This document shows, piece after piece, positions 16,226 through 25,339 of a stretch of 64,000 nucleotides of DNA. The notes beneath the pieces were generated by a model. That model saw nothing but the letters and a program-made list of their open reading frames with translations, was not told the DNA's origin and ran no database searches. Position 1 is the stretch's first letter; every line of letters starts with the position of its first letter. Source of the DNA: an uncultured Christensenellaceae bacterium (GTDB taxonomy: Bacteria > Bacillota > Clostridia > Christensenellales > Borkfalkiaceae); contig CAJUPX010000002.1 of NCBI GenBank assembly GCA_910588685.1, positions 71,612 through 135,611 on the forward strand. Direction: 5' to 3'. The position numbers and the translations under genes were made by a program.

Positions 16226-17453
16226 TATTTTCTCCCTTTTTTACAAACGCCGTTACAAAAAAGCCCGCGCCGAGTGAAATATGCGGCAAAAACTGCAATC
16301 CGTACCCAGTTTTTACGTGCGCAAGCGGACTATCGGGTATTTCAAGAGAAAACTCAGTATTGCTTTTTAAAAAATTATAAACTATACTGTCGTTTTCCTC
16401 GGGCAAAACCGAGCAGGTTGAATAGTACAGTTTTCCGCCTTTTTTTACGTAAGCTGCGCAGTTTTGCAGTATTTTAAGCTGAATTTTATTTAATTCTTCT
16501 ATATCTCTCTCTTTGCGGAAAAGCTTTATATCGGGATTTTCGTTAATAACGCCCGTACCCGAACACGGCACGTCGCAGAGCACGGCGTCGAATTTTCCTG
16601 CAAATTCCGCGTTATATTCCGAGCTATCGGCTTGCACGGCGGTTATGTTTTTAACGCCCATTCTCACGGAATAAGCCTTGATTAGACCAACTCTGTGCGC
16701 GTGCAGCTCGCAAGCCGTAATATCTTTAAATTTTTTTGAAAGCAGAACAGCCTTGCCTCCGGGCGCGGAGCACGCGTCCAAAAGGCGTTCGCCCGCGCAT
16801 ATTACTGAACAAATAGCAATAGAGCCGACCGACTGAAAGGTATAATCGCCCTCAAAAAACGCTCCGTCGCGAACGAAATTTTTGAATATATACGCATTGT
16901 TGAACGGCGTTCCGACGCAGGGCTTATCCAGATATTTTTCTGCGTTTTTTTCAAAACGCACGCATATTCCGTTGCTCTCGGCGAGCAGTATTTTTTCCGC
17001 GTCCGATTTATAACTGCGCCTCAGTCTTTTAACAAGCCACAGGGGCGCGCTGCACATAACCGAAATTCTTTCGTCGGTTTTCTGCGGCTCAGGCGGCAGT
17101 TTATATGTTCGCAAAAAAGCGTTTACAAATCCCGCCGCGCCGCTCTTACCCAACTTCTTTGTAAGCTCCACAGCGTAATCGACTACCATATAATCGTGTT
17201 TTCGCATAAACTCCAACATATACAGAGCGATTTTTAATATAATTTTAACCGCAGCTTTGGGCGCTTTTTGCGTATTTGCGCTGATAATATAGTCTAAATA
17301 AATATCCTTTTCTAAAACGCCGTAGCATATTTTTACCGTCCGCGCCTTATTTAAAGGTTCTACAGCCGTTTCGGCGACGGACTGTTTTAAGTATTTGCCC
17401 CCGCAATATACCTTGTTTAATATTAAATAGGGGTCGGTGAGCGGATTATTCAA
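16218..17453 (-). CDS. rsmB: 16S rRNA cytosine-C5 methyltransferase RsmB
   Basis: 411 residues. An N-terminal NusB-like RNA-binding domain (about 1-130) precedes an RsmB/NOP methyltransferase domain. It binds S-adenosylmethionine at LLDACSAPGGKA and carries the two cysteines of the m5C mechanism, in CDVPCSGTG and YSTCSVLPEE. It methylates C967 of 16S rRNA in E. coli numbering. The start is TTG 17453, overlapping fmt by 8 nt; a GGCGG ribosome site lies about ten bases upstream. Length is slightly below the usual 430-450. Confidence 0.92.
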   Translation of the reverse strand: MNNPLTDPYLILNKVYCGGKYLKQSVAETAVEPLNKARTVKICYGVLEKDIYLDYIISANTQKAPKAAVKIILKIALYMLEFMRKHDYMVVDYAVELTKKLGKSGAAGFVNAFLRTYKLPPEPQKTDERISVMCSAPLWLVKRLRRSYKSDAEKILLAESNGICVRFEKNAEKYLDKPCVGTPFNNAYIFKNFVRDGAFFEGDYTFQSVGSIAICSVICAGERLLDACSAPGGKAVLLSKKFKDITACELHAHRVGLIKAYSVRMGVKNITAVQADSSEYNAEFAGKFDAVLCDVPCSGTGVINENPDIKLFRKERDIEELNKIQLKILQNCAAYVKKGGKLYYSTCSVLPEENDSIVYNFLKSNTEFSLEIPDSPLAHVKTGYGLQFLPHISLGAGFFVTAFVKKGENNE

Positions 17454-18366
17454 GAATATCGCCCGCCTTTATCTTTCTGCCGTTTACTGCGTCGGCGGCG
17501 CGCATTCTCTTGCCTCCGAAAAGCTGCAACTCGGTTATACTCACCGCGCCTTCGCCGCAGCGCACTACTACGCCGCGCTTGTCCGCTGAAATTACCTCTC
17601 CGCATTTTCCCGCCGGTTGCGCAGGAGCAAGCTCGGCGTTAAATAAATTTAAGTTTTCGCCGTTGAGCATACAAAACGCCGCAGGCTCCGGACTGAACGC
17701 CTTTATCTTTCTAAAAACCGTCTGCGCGCTTTGGTTAAAATCTATTTTACAGTCGGGTTTATTAATCTTTTTACAGTACGTCGCTTTATTATTGTCCTGC
17801 ACCAACAACTGCGCGTTTCCCGCTTCAAGGTATCCGACCGCCTCCACCGCCGCCGCCGCGCCGAGGTCGGACAGCTTTTCAGTAAGCTCGCCGCAGGTCA
17901 TATTGCCGATTTCGCAGCGTTTGACGAGCAGCATATCACCGGTGTCGAGCGAAAGCTCGGTTTTCATAACGGTTACGCCCGTGTGCGTCTTGCCTGCGAG
18001 TACCGCCGCCTGTACGGGCGACGCGCCGCGGAATTCGGGCAGAAGCGAGGCGTGTATGTTCCACACTCCGCTTTTAAAGCAGTTTAACACCTCCTGCGTG
18101 AGTAATTGACCGTAAGCGCAGGTTATCATTATATCTGCGTTTAACGCCGTAAGTTCGGTGACGTTTTCCCTTATTTTTTTAAATTCATACACAGGAAGCC
18201 CGCGCTCCGACGCAAACTTTTTTACCGGCGTAGGCGTTAAAATTTGCTTTCTGCCCATAGGTTTGTCCGGCTGGGTTATAACAGCTATTACGTTTTTACC
18301 CGCTTTTAAAAGAGCGTTTAACGCAGGCACGGCAAACTCCGGAGAGCCCGCAAAAACTATTTTCAT
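17446..18366 (-). CDS. fmt: Methionyl-tRNA formyltransferase
   Basis: 306 residues from ATG 18366. A GTG five codons upstream is open, but GGAGG sits six bases before the ATG, so the shorter start MKIVFAGSPEFAV is right. It formylates initiator Met-tRNA with 10-formyl-tetrahydrofolate. Motifs: HASLLPEFRGASP with the catalytic His and loop, and the TGVTVMKTE segment. The C-terminal tRNA-binding domain is complete. It partners with def, which lies just upstream with a one-base gap. Confidence 0.95.
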   Translation of the reverse strand: MKIVFAGSPEFAVPALNALLKAGKNVIAVITQPDKPMGRKQILTPTPVKKFASERGLPVYEFKKIRENVTELTALNADIMITCAYGQLLTQEVLNCFKSGVWNIHASLLPEFRGASPVQAAVLAGKTHTGVTVMKTELSLDTGDMLLVKRCEIGNMTCGELTEKLSDLGAAAAVEAVGYLEAGNAQLLVQDNNKATYCKKINKPDCKIDFNQSAQTVFRKIKAFSPEPAAFCMLNGENLNLFNAELAPAQPAGKCGEVISADKRGVVVRCGEGAVSITELQLFGGKRMRAADAVNGRKIKAGDILE

Positions 18367-18367
18367 A

Positions 18368-18832
18368 TCAGTCCTCCGCACTTATATCGTACAGCTCGTC
18401 GGCTTTGTCGGTATAGAGAATGCCGTCGAGATGGTCGAGCTCGTGGCAGACCGCGCGGGCAAAAAAGCCCTCGGCTGTGAGCTTGTGCTTTTTACCGAAT
18501 CTGTCGCGGTACTCGGCTTTGACCTTGTAAGGACGGCGTACCGTACCCTGCTTTCCTTTAACCGAAAGGCAGCCCTCGGGACCGACCTGTTCGCCCTTTT
18601 CAAAGGTTATTTCGGGGTTCACAAGCTCAAAAAAGCCCTCCTCCACGTCGATAACAACAACGCGCAGGGATACGCCTATCTGCGGCGCGGCAAGCCCCGC
18701 GCCCTGCTCGGCGCGTACGGTCTGTTTCATATCGTCCAAAAGCGACCACAGCTCGGCGTTAAAAGATTTAACCTCCGAACATTTTTGTCTTAAAACAGGC
18801 TCTCCCGCCTGCACCACAAAACGCTGCGACAT
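18368..18832 (-). CDS. def: Peptide deformylase
   Basis: 154 residues. Metalloenzyme that removes the N-formyl group from new proteins. The three family motifs are intact: GAGLAAPQIG (44-53), EGCLS with metal ligand C88, and HELDH with ligands H130 and H134 and catalytic E131. Start ATG has AGGAG seven bases upstream. It is separated from the TIR-LRR gene by 17 nt. Confidence 0.95.
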   Translation of the reverse strand: MSQRFVVQAGEPVLRQKCSEVKSFNAELWSLLDDMKQTVRAEQGAGLAAPQIGVSLRVVVIDVEEGFFELVNPEITFEKGEQVGPEGCLSVKGKQGTVRRPYKVKAEYRDRFGKKHKLTAEGFFARAVCHELDHLDGILYTDKADELYDISAED

Positions 18833-18849
18833 ATATTTACTCCTTATTT

Positions 18850-21030
18850 TTAAGATGGTTTAATTGTTCCGTCCGAACATATTATTTTTACATCCCTTAA
18901 TTCTTCAGGCACTTTATTTGCCACGGAAGGATAACCGTCCCTTAAAACGCATTCTATCTCCATTGTTTTGTCATCGATTTCCAAAATTTCAATTTTGTCA
19001 AAGATATATGCACCATCGTCTTCATCCATCTCTGACAATAGGTCTTCTAATTCATCCCTTTGCTTATATAACGCTTCCATCTCTCTGTTTAAATACTCAG
19101 CATACCACTTTGCCGAATGTTCCCAAAGCTCGTACCATTGAAGGGCTGTGCCTGAAAAATAAATACAATTCAGTTTATTGCAGCCTTTGAAAGCATCGGG
19201 AGAAATATATGCAACCGTAGTAGGAATGTATATTTCTTCTAAGTTTTCACAGTCTTTAAAGCATTCGGAACATATTCCCGCAACACCTTTTTTTAAATTA
19301 ACTTTGCTTATTTTATTGACACCAAAAAGCTCTTTTAAATTTGAAAGATTGCCGTCCGCTACCGTAACTTCTTTTATATAGCACTCTTTAAACGCGCCTT
19401 TACCAATCACAATTGTATCTGACAAATATACCGTACTAAAAAGCCGTCCGTAGGAGTTATTGCAGTACTCATCAAATTTTATAGCAGTCGTTAAAATCGC
19501 CCGCAAATACACACAGTAGTCAAAGGCATATTGACGTATTTCCGTTTTATCAGGCAGAAAAACAAGATGCATATTGCTGTTAAAAAACGCATTATCGCAT
19601 ATAATGCAAACGCTTGGGGGTAAAAACAAAAAATTGATTTTTTTGCAGTTTTCAAAAGCGCCGCTGCCTATTACGTTAATCCCCTTAAAAACATTATTTG
19701 CCTGAGCCGCGCAAAATAGATTATACAGCGACCCGAAATTTAAATCATCAGTGAGTTTTTTAAATCTTTTTCGGTAATAATCATAAACATCGCCGCTATC
19801 CGACTTATCTTCATCAAGCCTGTATACGTTGTATTTTTCGTCGAGCAAAAGCAGTAAAATGTCTTCCTGACTATACTCAAGATCTTTTAAAATTGACGCT
19901 ATTTTACCGTCGTTCTGCATATGCAAAGAAAACTGTTCGCACCAATCCCAGTTTATGGGTGCACGGATAATTTCTTTATTTTTTTTGCCGCACAAGACTC
20001 CGTTCAAGTCGTAATATACAGGATTTTCCCTATCCACCGTAATTCTTTCAAGAATTTCAGCATCGTTAAAATATTCTTCAAATACGGTTTCAGACTGTAT
20101 ATCCGTAACCGTTTTAGGAATATCTATTTTTTTAACGTGGTTCGGCAACATATTTCCGTCTATCGAAACGACTGGGATATTGTCTATAAATTCAGGAATA
20201 ACCACATCCGTTGAATTGCCGATATATCGAGTTATATACCATTTTTTCGGTTCCTCGGGTTCAGGCTCCAAACTAAAAAAATTTTCACGCATCATTTCTT
20301 CAAACTCGAAATGTTTTTTTGCCTCTTCCAAGCTTAAATGCCTATCGTCGCGTACAACCGTACCGCTTAAATTCGCGTCGTAAACGACCGAAAAATATTC
20401 ACCTAATTTTTTAATACGTACGTCATCATTCCAAAAATAATGAACCAATGATGTATTTTTTTGAGGGAAAAACTTTACAAGAATATTCAACTTTTCTGAT
20501 GAAATCCCCTTTTTAAATAATTCCTCCAAATTATACTTTTTAAAAATTGATAGTGCTGAGGGAGTATCGGGGTTAAGCGCAACGGAAAACCAAAATTTTT
20601 TTAATTTTTTAACAAGCTTGATTTCTTTAAATACAGCGGAAGATAACAGCAAATTTTCACTCAAATAGAACAAAACGCCTGCGCAATTCTTATCTTCAAG
20701 ATGTACCCCTGCATCTTTAACCCAACTTTCACCGAATTTCAACCCCTCGTCATACCAGAAGCGCACGCGCGTTTTTGAATTATACATAAAATACGCCAAA
20801 TCGCGATAAACTTTTTTCGCATCTTTATGCGAATACGAGATAAAAATATACTTATCTGTGCTGTCTTCCTTGGGAACATACGCCGGAATACACGCTTTTA
20901 ATACGGCTTTTTCCTCTCGGGTAAGCGACTCTACGTTTACAACCTCGTTTTCAATAAAAGCTTTTATTTTAGACAGCTTTTCTTCGGAGGAAAAATCATC
21001 CCAATTTTTATACTCCTGATACAAGCTCAT
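18850..21030 (-). CDS. TIR domain plus BspA-type leucine-rich-repeat protein
   Basis: 726 residues, no signal peptide. After a short helical N-terminus, residues about 59-190 form a TIR domain: YIFISYSHKDAKKVYRDL, then RVRFWYDEGLKFGESW, then SENLLLSSAVFKEIKLVKK. E136 in FKEI sits where TIR NADases such as SARM1 carry the catalytic Glu. Residues about 270-640 hold irregular BspA-type LRRs (GSGAFENCKKI, ICDNAFFNSN, GVAGICSECFKDCENL, YISPDAFKGCNKL). A helical, acidic segment near 650-680 precedes the end. The gene is inside a housekeeping operon, 26 nt after priA and 17 nt before def, with a GAGGTGG ribosome site. TIR proteins may bind partners or cleave NAD; which applies here is unknown. Both domain calls are firm. 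Confidence 0.85.
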   Translation of the reverse strand: MSLYQEYKNWDDFSSEEKLSKIKAFIENEVVNVESLTREEKAVLKACIPAYVPKEDSTDKYIFISYSHKDAKKVYRDLAYFMYNSKTRVRFWYDEGLKFGESWVKDAGVHLEDKNCAGVLFYLSENLLLSSAVFKEIKLVKKLKKFWFSVALNPDTPSALSIFKKYNLEELFKKGISSEKLNILVKFFPQKNTSLVHYFWNDDVRIKKLGEYFSVVYDANLSGTVVRDDRHLSLEEAKKHFEFEEMMRENFFSLEPEPEEPKKWYITRYIGNSTDVVIPEFIDNIPVVSIDGNMLPNHVKKIDIPKTVTDIQSETVFEEYFNDAEILERITVDRENPVYYDLNGVLCGKKNKEIIRAPINWDWCEQFSLHMQNDGKIASILKDLEYSQEDILLLLLDEKYNVYRLDEDKSDSGDVYDYYRKRFKKLTDDLNFGSLYNLFCAAQANNVFKGINVIGSGAFENCKKINFLFLPPSVCIICDNAFFNSNMHLVFLPDKTEIRQYAFDYCVYLRAILTTAIKFDEYCNNSYGRLFSTVYLSDTIVIGKGAFKECYIKEVTVADGNLSNLKELFGVNKISKVNLKKGVAGICSECFKDCENLEEIYIPTTVAYISPDAFKGCNKLNCIYFSGTALQWYELWEHSAKWYAEYLNREMEALYKQRDELEDLLSEMDEDDGAYIFDKIEILEIDDKTMEIECVLRDGYPSVANKVPEELRDVKIICSDGTIKPS

Positions 21031-21055
21031 ATTTCCACCTCGGTATAATTTATTA

Positions 21056-23227
21056 TCAACTCAAATTCGCGGGATTTTCCTCAACGTATACAAGAACGGC
21101 GGGGGTTGAGCAGGCTGACGCAATATCGTAAATTTTTTGGAGCAGTGCGCGGCTTTTAAGGCGCATAAGCACTTGATAGCGGTATTTGCCCTGTATCTTT
21201 TTAATCGGCGAGTGCATTCTGCCAGAAAAGATAAACTCAGACGGGTTGTCCTCTCTCAGCTTTTCGGTTTTTTCGTACACTTCCCGCAGCGCCTCTACAG
21301 CCCTGTCGTTGTCGCCGCCCGTGACCATCACGCGGCAAATAAGCGAAAACGGCGGAAAAAAGGTTGTTTTTCTCACGCTGACTTCGTTTTTAAAAAAGCC
21401 GTCGTAATCGTAAGCAACCGCATACCTCAGAATATAATTCTCGGGACTGTACGTCTGCAAAACCACTTTGCCCTTTTCCTCGGCGCGCCCGCTTCTGCCC
21501 GCAACCTGTGTTATAAGCTGAAAAGTGCGCTCGCCGCTGCGGTAGTCGGCAAACTGCAAACTCATATCCGCGTCGAGAATGCCTACAAGCGTAACCGACG
21601 GGAAATCGTGCCCCTTTGCAATCATCTGGGTACCGACCAGAATATCCGCCTCTTTCTGCGCAAATTTGTGCAAAACCTTGTAGTGTCCGTCTTTACCAGA
21701 AACAGTGTCGTTATCCATTCTCAATATACGCGCGGCGGGAAAAAGCGCGTTCAAGTCCGACACAACGCGCTGCGTGCCCGTACCGCTGTAACGAATATGC
21801 ACGCCGCCGCACTCCGGACACGCGGCGGGCACCTTATATTTTGCGCCGCAGTAATGGCACTTCAAACAGTTTTCTTCACTGTGATAGGTGAGCGTAACGT
21901 CGCAGCTTTCGCACTTGGCCGCATAACCGCAGTCCCGGCAAATTATTTTTTGCGAATAACCGCGTCTGTTGAGAAATATTATAGCCTGGTTGCCGCTTTT
22001 CAGCGTTTTGTCAAGCTCCTCCCTTAAAGCCGCCGAAAAAGCCGAATTGTTTCCGCGCTTGACTTCTCTGCGCATATCCGAAATAATAATTTCGGGCATA
22101 GGTTTTTTATTTATTCTGTCTTTAAGCGTGATTAGATTATACCGCCCCGTATCGGCTTGCAGATAGCTCTCCACAGACGGAGTAGCGCTGCCTAACACAA
22201 GCTTACAGCCGTTATATTCGGCGCGGATTTTGGCTATTTCAACCGTGGAATATCTCGGTGCGGTTTCCGAAACGTATGATAAATCGTGTTCTTCGTCTAT
22301 GATTATGACGCCGAGATTTTCAAGCGGGGCAAACACTGCGCTCCTTGCGCCTATGGCTATTTTAGCCTCGCCCGAACGCAGCCGCCACCACTCGTCAAAC
22401 CTTTCGCCCGCGGAAAGACCGCTGTGCAGAATTGCAGCCTCGCCCCTGAAACGAGCGCGGAGCTGCGCAAGCATCTGCGGAGTCAGCGAAATTTCAGGAA
22501 CCAAAAAAATTGCCGTTTTGCCGAGTTTGAGCTGGTTTGCTATAAGTTGTAAATATATCTCGGTTTTGCCGCTGCCCGTAACGCCGTGGATAAGGTGTAC
22601 GCGCTTATCAGTGTTTTCAATACTTTCAATCGCAGCGTTTTGCGCGGGAGTAAGCGTTTTGAACTCTCCGCTTCCGTCCACTTCGGAAAAGGGGTTGCGT
22701 ATTATACGCCGCTCTTCTGATATTATTGCGCCCTTTTGCAAAAGCGAATTAACCGCCCCCCTGCCGAATTGTTGACAGAGCTCGGTATAACCGTATTCGC
22801 CTGCGCCCTTTAAAAACTCTAACGCTTCCGCCTGTTTTCTTGCCGTTTTTGAGATTGGTGCGTCAGTATTATTGATTTTAACGTACTTTTTATAAATCTC
22901 GCGCACCTTTCCCAAACGCATTTCCGAAGGCAAAAACAGCCTGAGCGCGGCGGCTTTGGGAACTCTGTAGCGTGAAGAAATGCGCTCCATCAACGAAAAA
23001 CATTCGGGAACGAGCGCAGGTAATTCTTCAAATACTTCCTTTACGGGCTTAACCTTTTCAGGCGGGATAGAGCAGTTTGGGCTGACGTCTATTACAAACC
23101 CCTCTATAACCCTGCCGCCGAACGGCACTTTTACCCTGCTGCCCGTCTTTAAACCGTCGGGACAGGAGTATTCAAATATTTTGTCCACTTGACTGTGGGC
23201 TATGTCTACGATAACTTCGGCGTACAC
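21056..23227 (-). CDS. priA: Primosomal protein N' (replication restart helicase PriA)
   Basis: 723 residues. 3'-5' superfamily 2 DNA helicase that reloads the replisome at stalled forks. An N-terminal DNA-binding domain is followed by Walker A GVTGSGKT (215-222), DEEH (311-314), and the zinc-binding insert with paired cysteines (CRDCGYAAKCESC, CHYCG, CPECGG). Motifs V and VI follow in LVGTQMIAKGHDFP and TQVAGRSGRAE. Start is GTG 23227, nine bases after rpoZ, with only a weak ribosome site. CoaBC, which often lies between rpoZ and priA, is missing here. Confidence 0.95.
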   Translation of the reverse strand: MYAEVIVDIAHSQVDKIFEYSCPDGLKTGSRVKVPFGGRVIEGFVIDVSPNCSIPPEKVKPVKEVFEELPALVPECFSLMERISSRYRVPKAAALRLFLPSEMRLGKVREIYKKYVKINNTDAPISKTARKQAEALEFLKGAGEYGYTELCQQFGRGAVNSLLQKGAIISEERRIIRNPFSEVDGSGEFKTLTPAQNAAIESIENTDKRVHLIHGVTGSGKTEIYLQLIANQLKLGKTAIFLVPEISLTPQMLAQLRARFRGEAAILHSGLSAGERFDEWWRLRSGEAKIAIGARSAVFAPLENLGVIIIDEEHDLSYVSETAPRYSTVEIAKIRAEYNGCKLVLGSATPSVESYLQADTGRYNLITLKDRINKKPMPEIIISDMRREVKRGNNSAFSAALREELDKTLKSGNQAIIFLNRRGYSQKIICRDCGYAAKCESCDVTLTYHSEENCLKCHYCGAKYKVPAACPECGGVHIRYSGTGTQRVVSDLNALFPAARILRMDNDTVSGKDGHYKVLHKFAQKEADILVGTQMIAKGHDFPSVTLVGILDADMSLQFADYRSGERTFQLITQVAGRSGRAEEKGKVVLQTYSPENYILRYAVAYDYDGFFKNEVSVRKTTFFPPFSLICRVMVTGGDNDRAVEALREVYEKTEKLREDNPSEFIFSGRMHSPIKKIQGKYRYQVLMRLKSRALLQKIYDIASACSTPAVLVYVEENPANLS

Positions 23228-23236
23228 GAAAAAGCG

Positions 23237-23452
23237 TTAGTCCTTAACGCATTTGATTTTTCCGTCGGCTATCTCGCGGCTTGCAATGGCAAGCTCTTTT
23301 ATAACCTGATTGCCGGTAAGAGTGCCTGCGCTCTGCTCCAGAATCTGCCTTGCGCGCTTTGACGCAACAACGCAAAGGCAATAGCGGGAAACGGACTGTC
23401 CGTCCGTGCCGAGCTGCTCTATAAGCGTATCAACGGGGGGATTGTTTATCAT
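23237..23452 (-). CDS. rpoZ: RNA polymerase omega subunit
   Basis: 71 residues with the omega signature: N-terminal PPVDTLIEQLG, then SRYCLCVVASKRARQI and the C-terminal KELAIASREIADGKI. It stabilises the beta' subunit of RNA polymerase. Position between gmk and priA is the standard Bacillota arrangement. AGGAG lies six bases before ATG. Confidence 0.93.
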   Translation of the reverse strand: MINNPPVDTLIEQLGTDGQSVSRYCLCVVASKRARQILEQSAGTLTGNQVIKELAIASREIADGKIKCVKD

Positions 23453-23475
23453 AAATTACTCCTTTTACCCTTAAC

Positions 23476-24024
23476 TCAATTGCGGGCTTTTATTATATTT
23501 TCTATATCCTTAACTGTTTTTTCCAAATCGTCGTTTATAACCACGAAATCGTAGCTGTCGCGCTTTGAAAGCTCGTAATCCAGCCTTGCAAGCCTTTCTC
23601 CTATCTGCTCTTCGCTTTCCGAACCGCGCTTAATAAGGCGGGCTTTAAGCTCTGCTCTATCCGGAGGAAGCACCATAATGAGCAGGGCTTCCGGGTACGC
23701 GTTTTTTACCTGCAACGCGCCGTCAACTTCGATTTCGAGTATTACGTTGTCCGTTTTAAGTTTTTCTTCAACAAATTTGCGCGGCGTGCCGTAATAATTT
23801 TCAAAGTGCCGGCTATGCTCTAAAAAACCGCCGTTTTCAAGCATTTCATTAAATTTTTCTTTTGAGATAAAGAAATACGAAACGCCGTCCGTTTCGCCTT
23901 TTCTCGGACTCCGGGTCGTGCAGGATACGCTCAGCGCAAACCCGCCGCGGCTCAGAAGGCGCTCGATTATCGTGCCCTTGCCTACGCCGGACGGTCCGGA
24001 TAAAATTATTAACGAATTTTTCAT
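23476..24024 (-). CDS. gmk: Guanylate kinase
   Basis: 182 residues, slightly shorter than the usual 200. It phosphorylates GMP to GDP with ATP. P-loop GPSGVGKGT at 10-18, GMP-binding SCTTRSPRKGE and DGVSYFF, lid EQIGERLARLDYE. ATG with GGAG five bases before; one base after yicC stops. Confidence 0.95.
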   Translation of the reverse strand: MKNSLIILSGPSGVGKGTIIERLLSRGGFALSVSCTTRSPRKGETDGVSYFFISKEKFNEMLENGGFLEHSRHFENYYGTPRKFVEEKLKTDNVILEIEVDGALQVKNAYPEALLIMVLPPDRAELKARLIKRGSESEEQIGERLARLDYELSKRDSYDFVVINDDLEKTVKDIENIIKARN

Positions 24025-24026
24025 AT

Positions 24027-24902
24027 TTACTCCACGTTCTGAACCTGCTCGCGCACTTTTTCTATTTCGTTTTTGAGTGCAAGCCCTAATCTCGTTATCT
24101 CTATATCGTTGGATTTAGAACATATAGTGTTGGTTTCACGGTTAAATTCCTGAACGAGAAAATCAAGCTTTCTGCCAACAAGCGTTTCTTTGCAAATCCC
24201 GCGGAATTGCGCTATGTGCGAATGCAGTCGGGTAAGCTCCTCGTCTATATTGCTCTTGTCCGTAAATACGGCGACCTCGGTTAAAAGTCTGCCTTCGTCA
24301 ACTTCAACGCCCTCTAAAACCGTTTTAATACGCGCCTCTAACTTTGCCCTGTAAGCCTGCGCAACGAGCGGAGCGCGCTCCTCAACGCATTTTACAAGAT
24401 TTTCTATAACGTCCATACGCGAAAGCATATCCGCTTTTAACTTCTCGCCTTCTGCAAGCCGCATTTTATTGAGTTTTTCAAGCGCTTCGTCAAGAGCCTT
24501 TGTCAACGCCTCAACAAGCGCGTCGTCGGCAGACGAAACGTCGTCCGTTTTAATTACTTCGGGATACCGCAGTACGTTTATAACCGACAAATCGTCCTGA
24601 ACGTCCGGAAAGAGCTGTTTTATTCGTTTTGCCGCATTTACGTACGAGCGGGCAACGCCCTCGTCAACATAAAACTCCCGCTCTTTTTCACGCTTATCGG
24701 AAAAAGAAACGAATATATCCGCGTGCCCGCGCGTAAGACGCGAACGGAGCGCGGAACGTATACTCTCCTCCTGTGCGGAAAATATGCGCGGACACTTAAT
24801 GTTTGCATCGAGATAGCGGTTGTTCACCGTTTTAATCTCAACGGAAAGTTCTATTCCGTCCGTCTTATATTCACCCCTGCCGAAACCGGTCATACTGTAC
24901 AT
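24027..24902 (-). CDS. YicC family endoribonuclease
   Basis: 291 residues. The family start MYSMTGFGRGEY is at ATG 24902, with AGGTG six bases upstream; a GTG three codons earlier is less likely. The N-terminal YicC domain is followed by the C-terminal DUF1732 part (ELTRLHSHIAQFRGIC, VGRKLDFLVQEFNRE, NTICSKSNDIEITRLGLALKNEIEKVREQVQN). Members act as RNases on small RNA or mRNA. It is the first gene of the long operon. Confidence 0.9.
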   Translation of the reverse strand: MYSMTGFGRGEYKTDGIELSVEIKTVNNRYLDANIKCPRIFSAQEESIRSALRSRLTRGHADIFVSFSDKREKEREFYVDEGVARSYVNAAKRIKQLFPDVQDDLSVINVLRYPEVIKTDDVSSADDALVEALTKALDEALEKLNKMRLAEGEKLKADMLSRMDVIENLVKCVEERAPLVAQAYRAKLEARIKTVLEGVEVDEGRLLTEVAVFTDKSNIDEELTRLHSHIAQFRGICKETLVGRKLDFLVQEFNRETNTICSKSNDIEITRLGLALKNEIEKVREQVQNVE

Positions 24903-24935
24903 AATTTGCACCTGTGTAAAATTATCAGTAGTAAT

Positions 24936-24964
24936 ATTATAACAGCTAATTTTTCAAAAAACAA
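24936..24964 (-). promoter_or_regulatory. Promoter of the yicC-gmk-...-M19 operon
   Basis: TTGTTT (24964-24959), 17-nt spacer, perfect TATAAT (24941-24936). It can drive all fourteen genes down to 11908; no internal terminator is visible. Confidence 0.75.
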
Positions 24965-24994
24965 GCGGATACGCATTTTTTACGGCGATAATTT

Positions 24995-25023
24995 ACGGCG
25001 TAAGCAATTTATGCTTACGCCGT
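24995..25023. terminator. Hairpin after the FmdB-type gene
   Basis: Perfect 11-bp stem ACGGCGTAAGC/GCTTACGCCGT with a 7-nt loop, just past the stop at 25031. There is no T-run, so termination is likely but not certain. Confidence 0.45.
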
Positions 25024-25030
25024 TAAGTAT

Positions 25031-25228
25031 TTATTTACAGCCCCGGCAGTTTGCGCAGTGGCCGCTGCATTTTTTAGTTGCTTTGCCGGTTGCCGAGTAC
25101 ATACGCCCGCAAAAACTGCGTTCGGCTTTTCCGCCGCAAACGGGACATATTACCGGCTCGTCGTACTTTTTTACAAGCTCTTCAAAGGTTTTATCACACT
25201 TTTTGCAAACGTACTGTAACAGGGGCAT
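25031..25228 (-). CDS. FmdB-type zinc ribbon protein
   Basis: 65 residues. An FmdB-like zinc ribbon with C8, C11 and C28, C31 (YVCKKCDKTFE and ICPVCGGKAER). The C-terminal end is unusually Cys-rich (KKCSGHCANCRGCK) and could bind a second metal. FmdB proteins are named for a putative regulator of formamidase genes; their actual role is not settled. GGAG lies six bases before ATG. Own promoter at 25249, so it is monocistronic. Confidence 0.85.
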   Translation of the reverse strand: MPLLQYVCKKCDKTFEELVKKYDEPVICPVCGGKAERSFCGRMYSATGKATKKCSGHCANCRGCK

Positions 25229-25248
25229 ACCGTTCTCCTTACGCCATT

Positions 25249-25277
25249 ATTATAGTACTTTATATTTTACTTTGCAA
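25249..25277 (-). promoter_or_regulatory. Promoter of the FmdB-type gene
   Basis: TTGCAA (25277-25272), 17-nt spacer, TATAAT (25254-25249). Confidence 0.75.
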
Positions 25278-25339
25278 GCGTTAAACTTTTAAAAGCAAAA
25301 TTATTTACGGTGCAAAATATCGGTAAAAATCCGTAAAAA

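Noticed and set aside
17446..18381. GTG 18381 as the fmt start
   Set aside because: The GGAGG ribosome site lies between it and ATG 18366, which matches the family N-terminus.
9300..21030. TIR-LRR and helicase/nuclease-like genes as one defence system
   Set aside because: They are 7 kb apart with housekeeping genes between, in different transcription units, and the helicase-like protein lacks catalytic motifs. There is not enough to claim a system.
21137..22027. 296-codon plus-strand frame opposite priA
   Set aside because: No ribosome site or recognisable domain; priA on the other strand is certain. The same applies to 4020-4598 opposite glgB and 5895-6533 opposite the GH13 gene.
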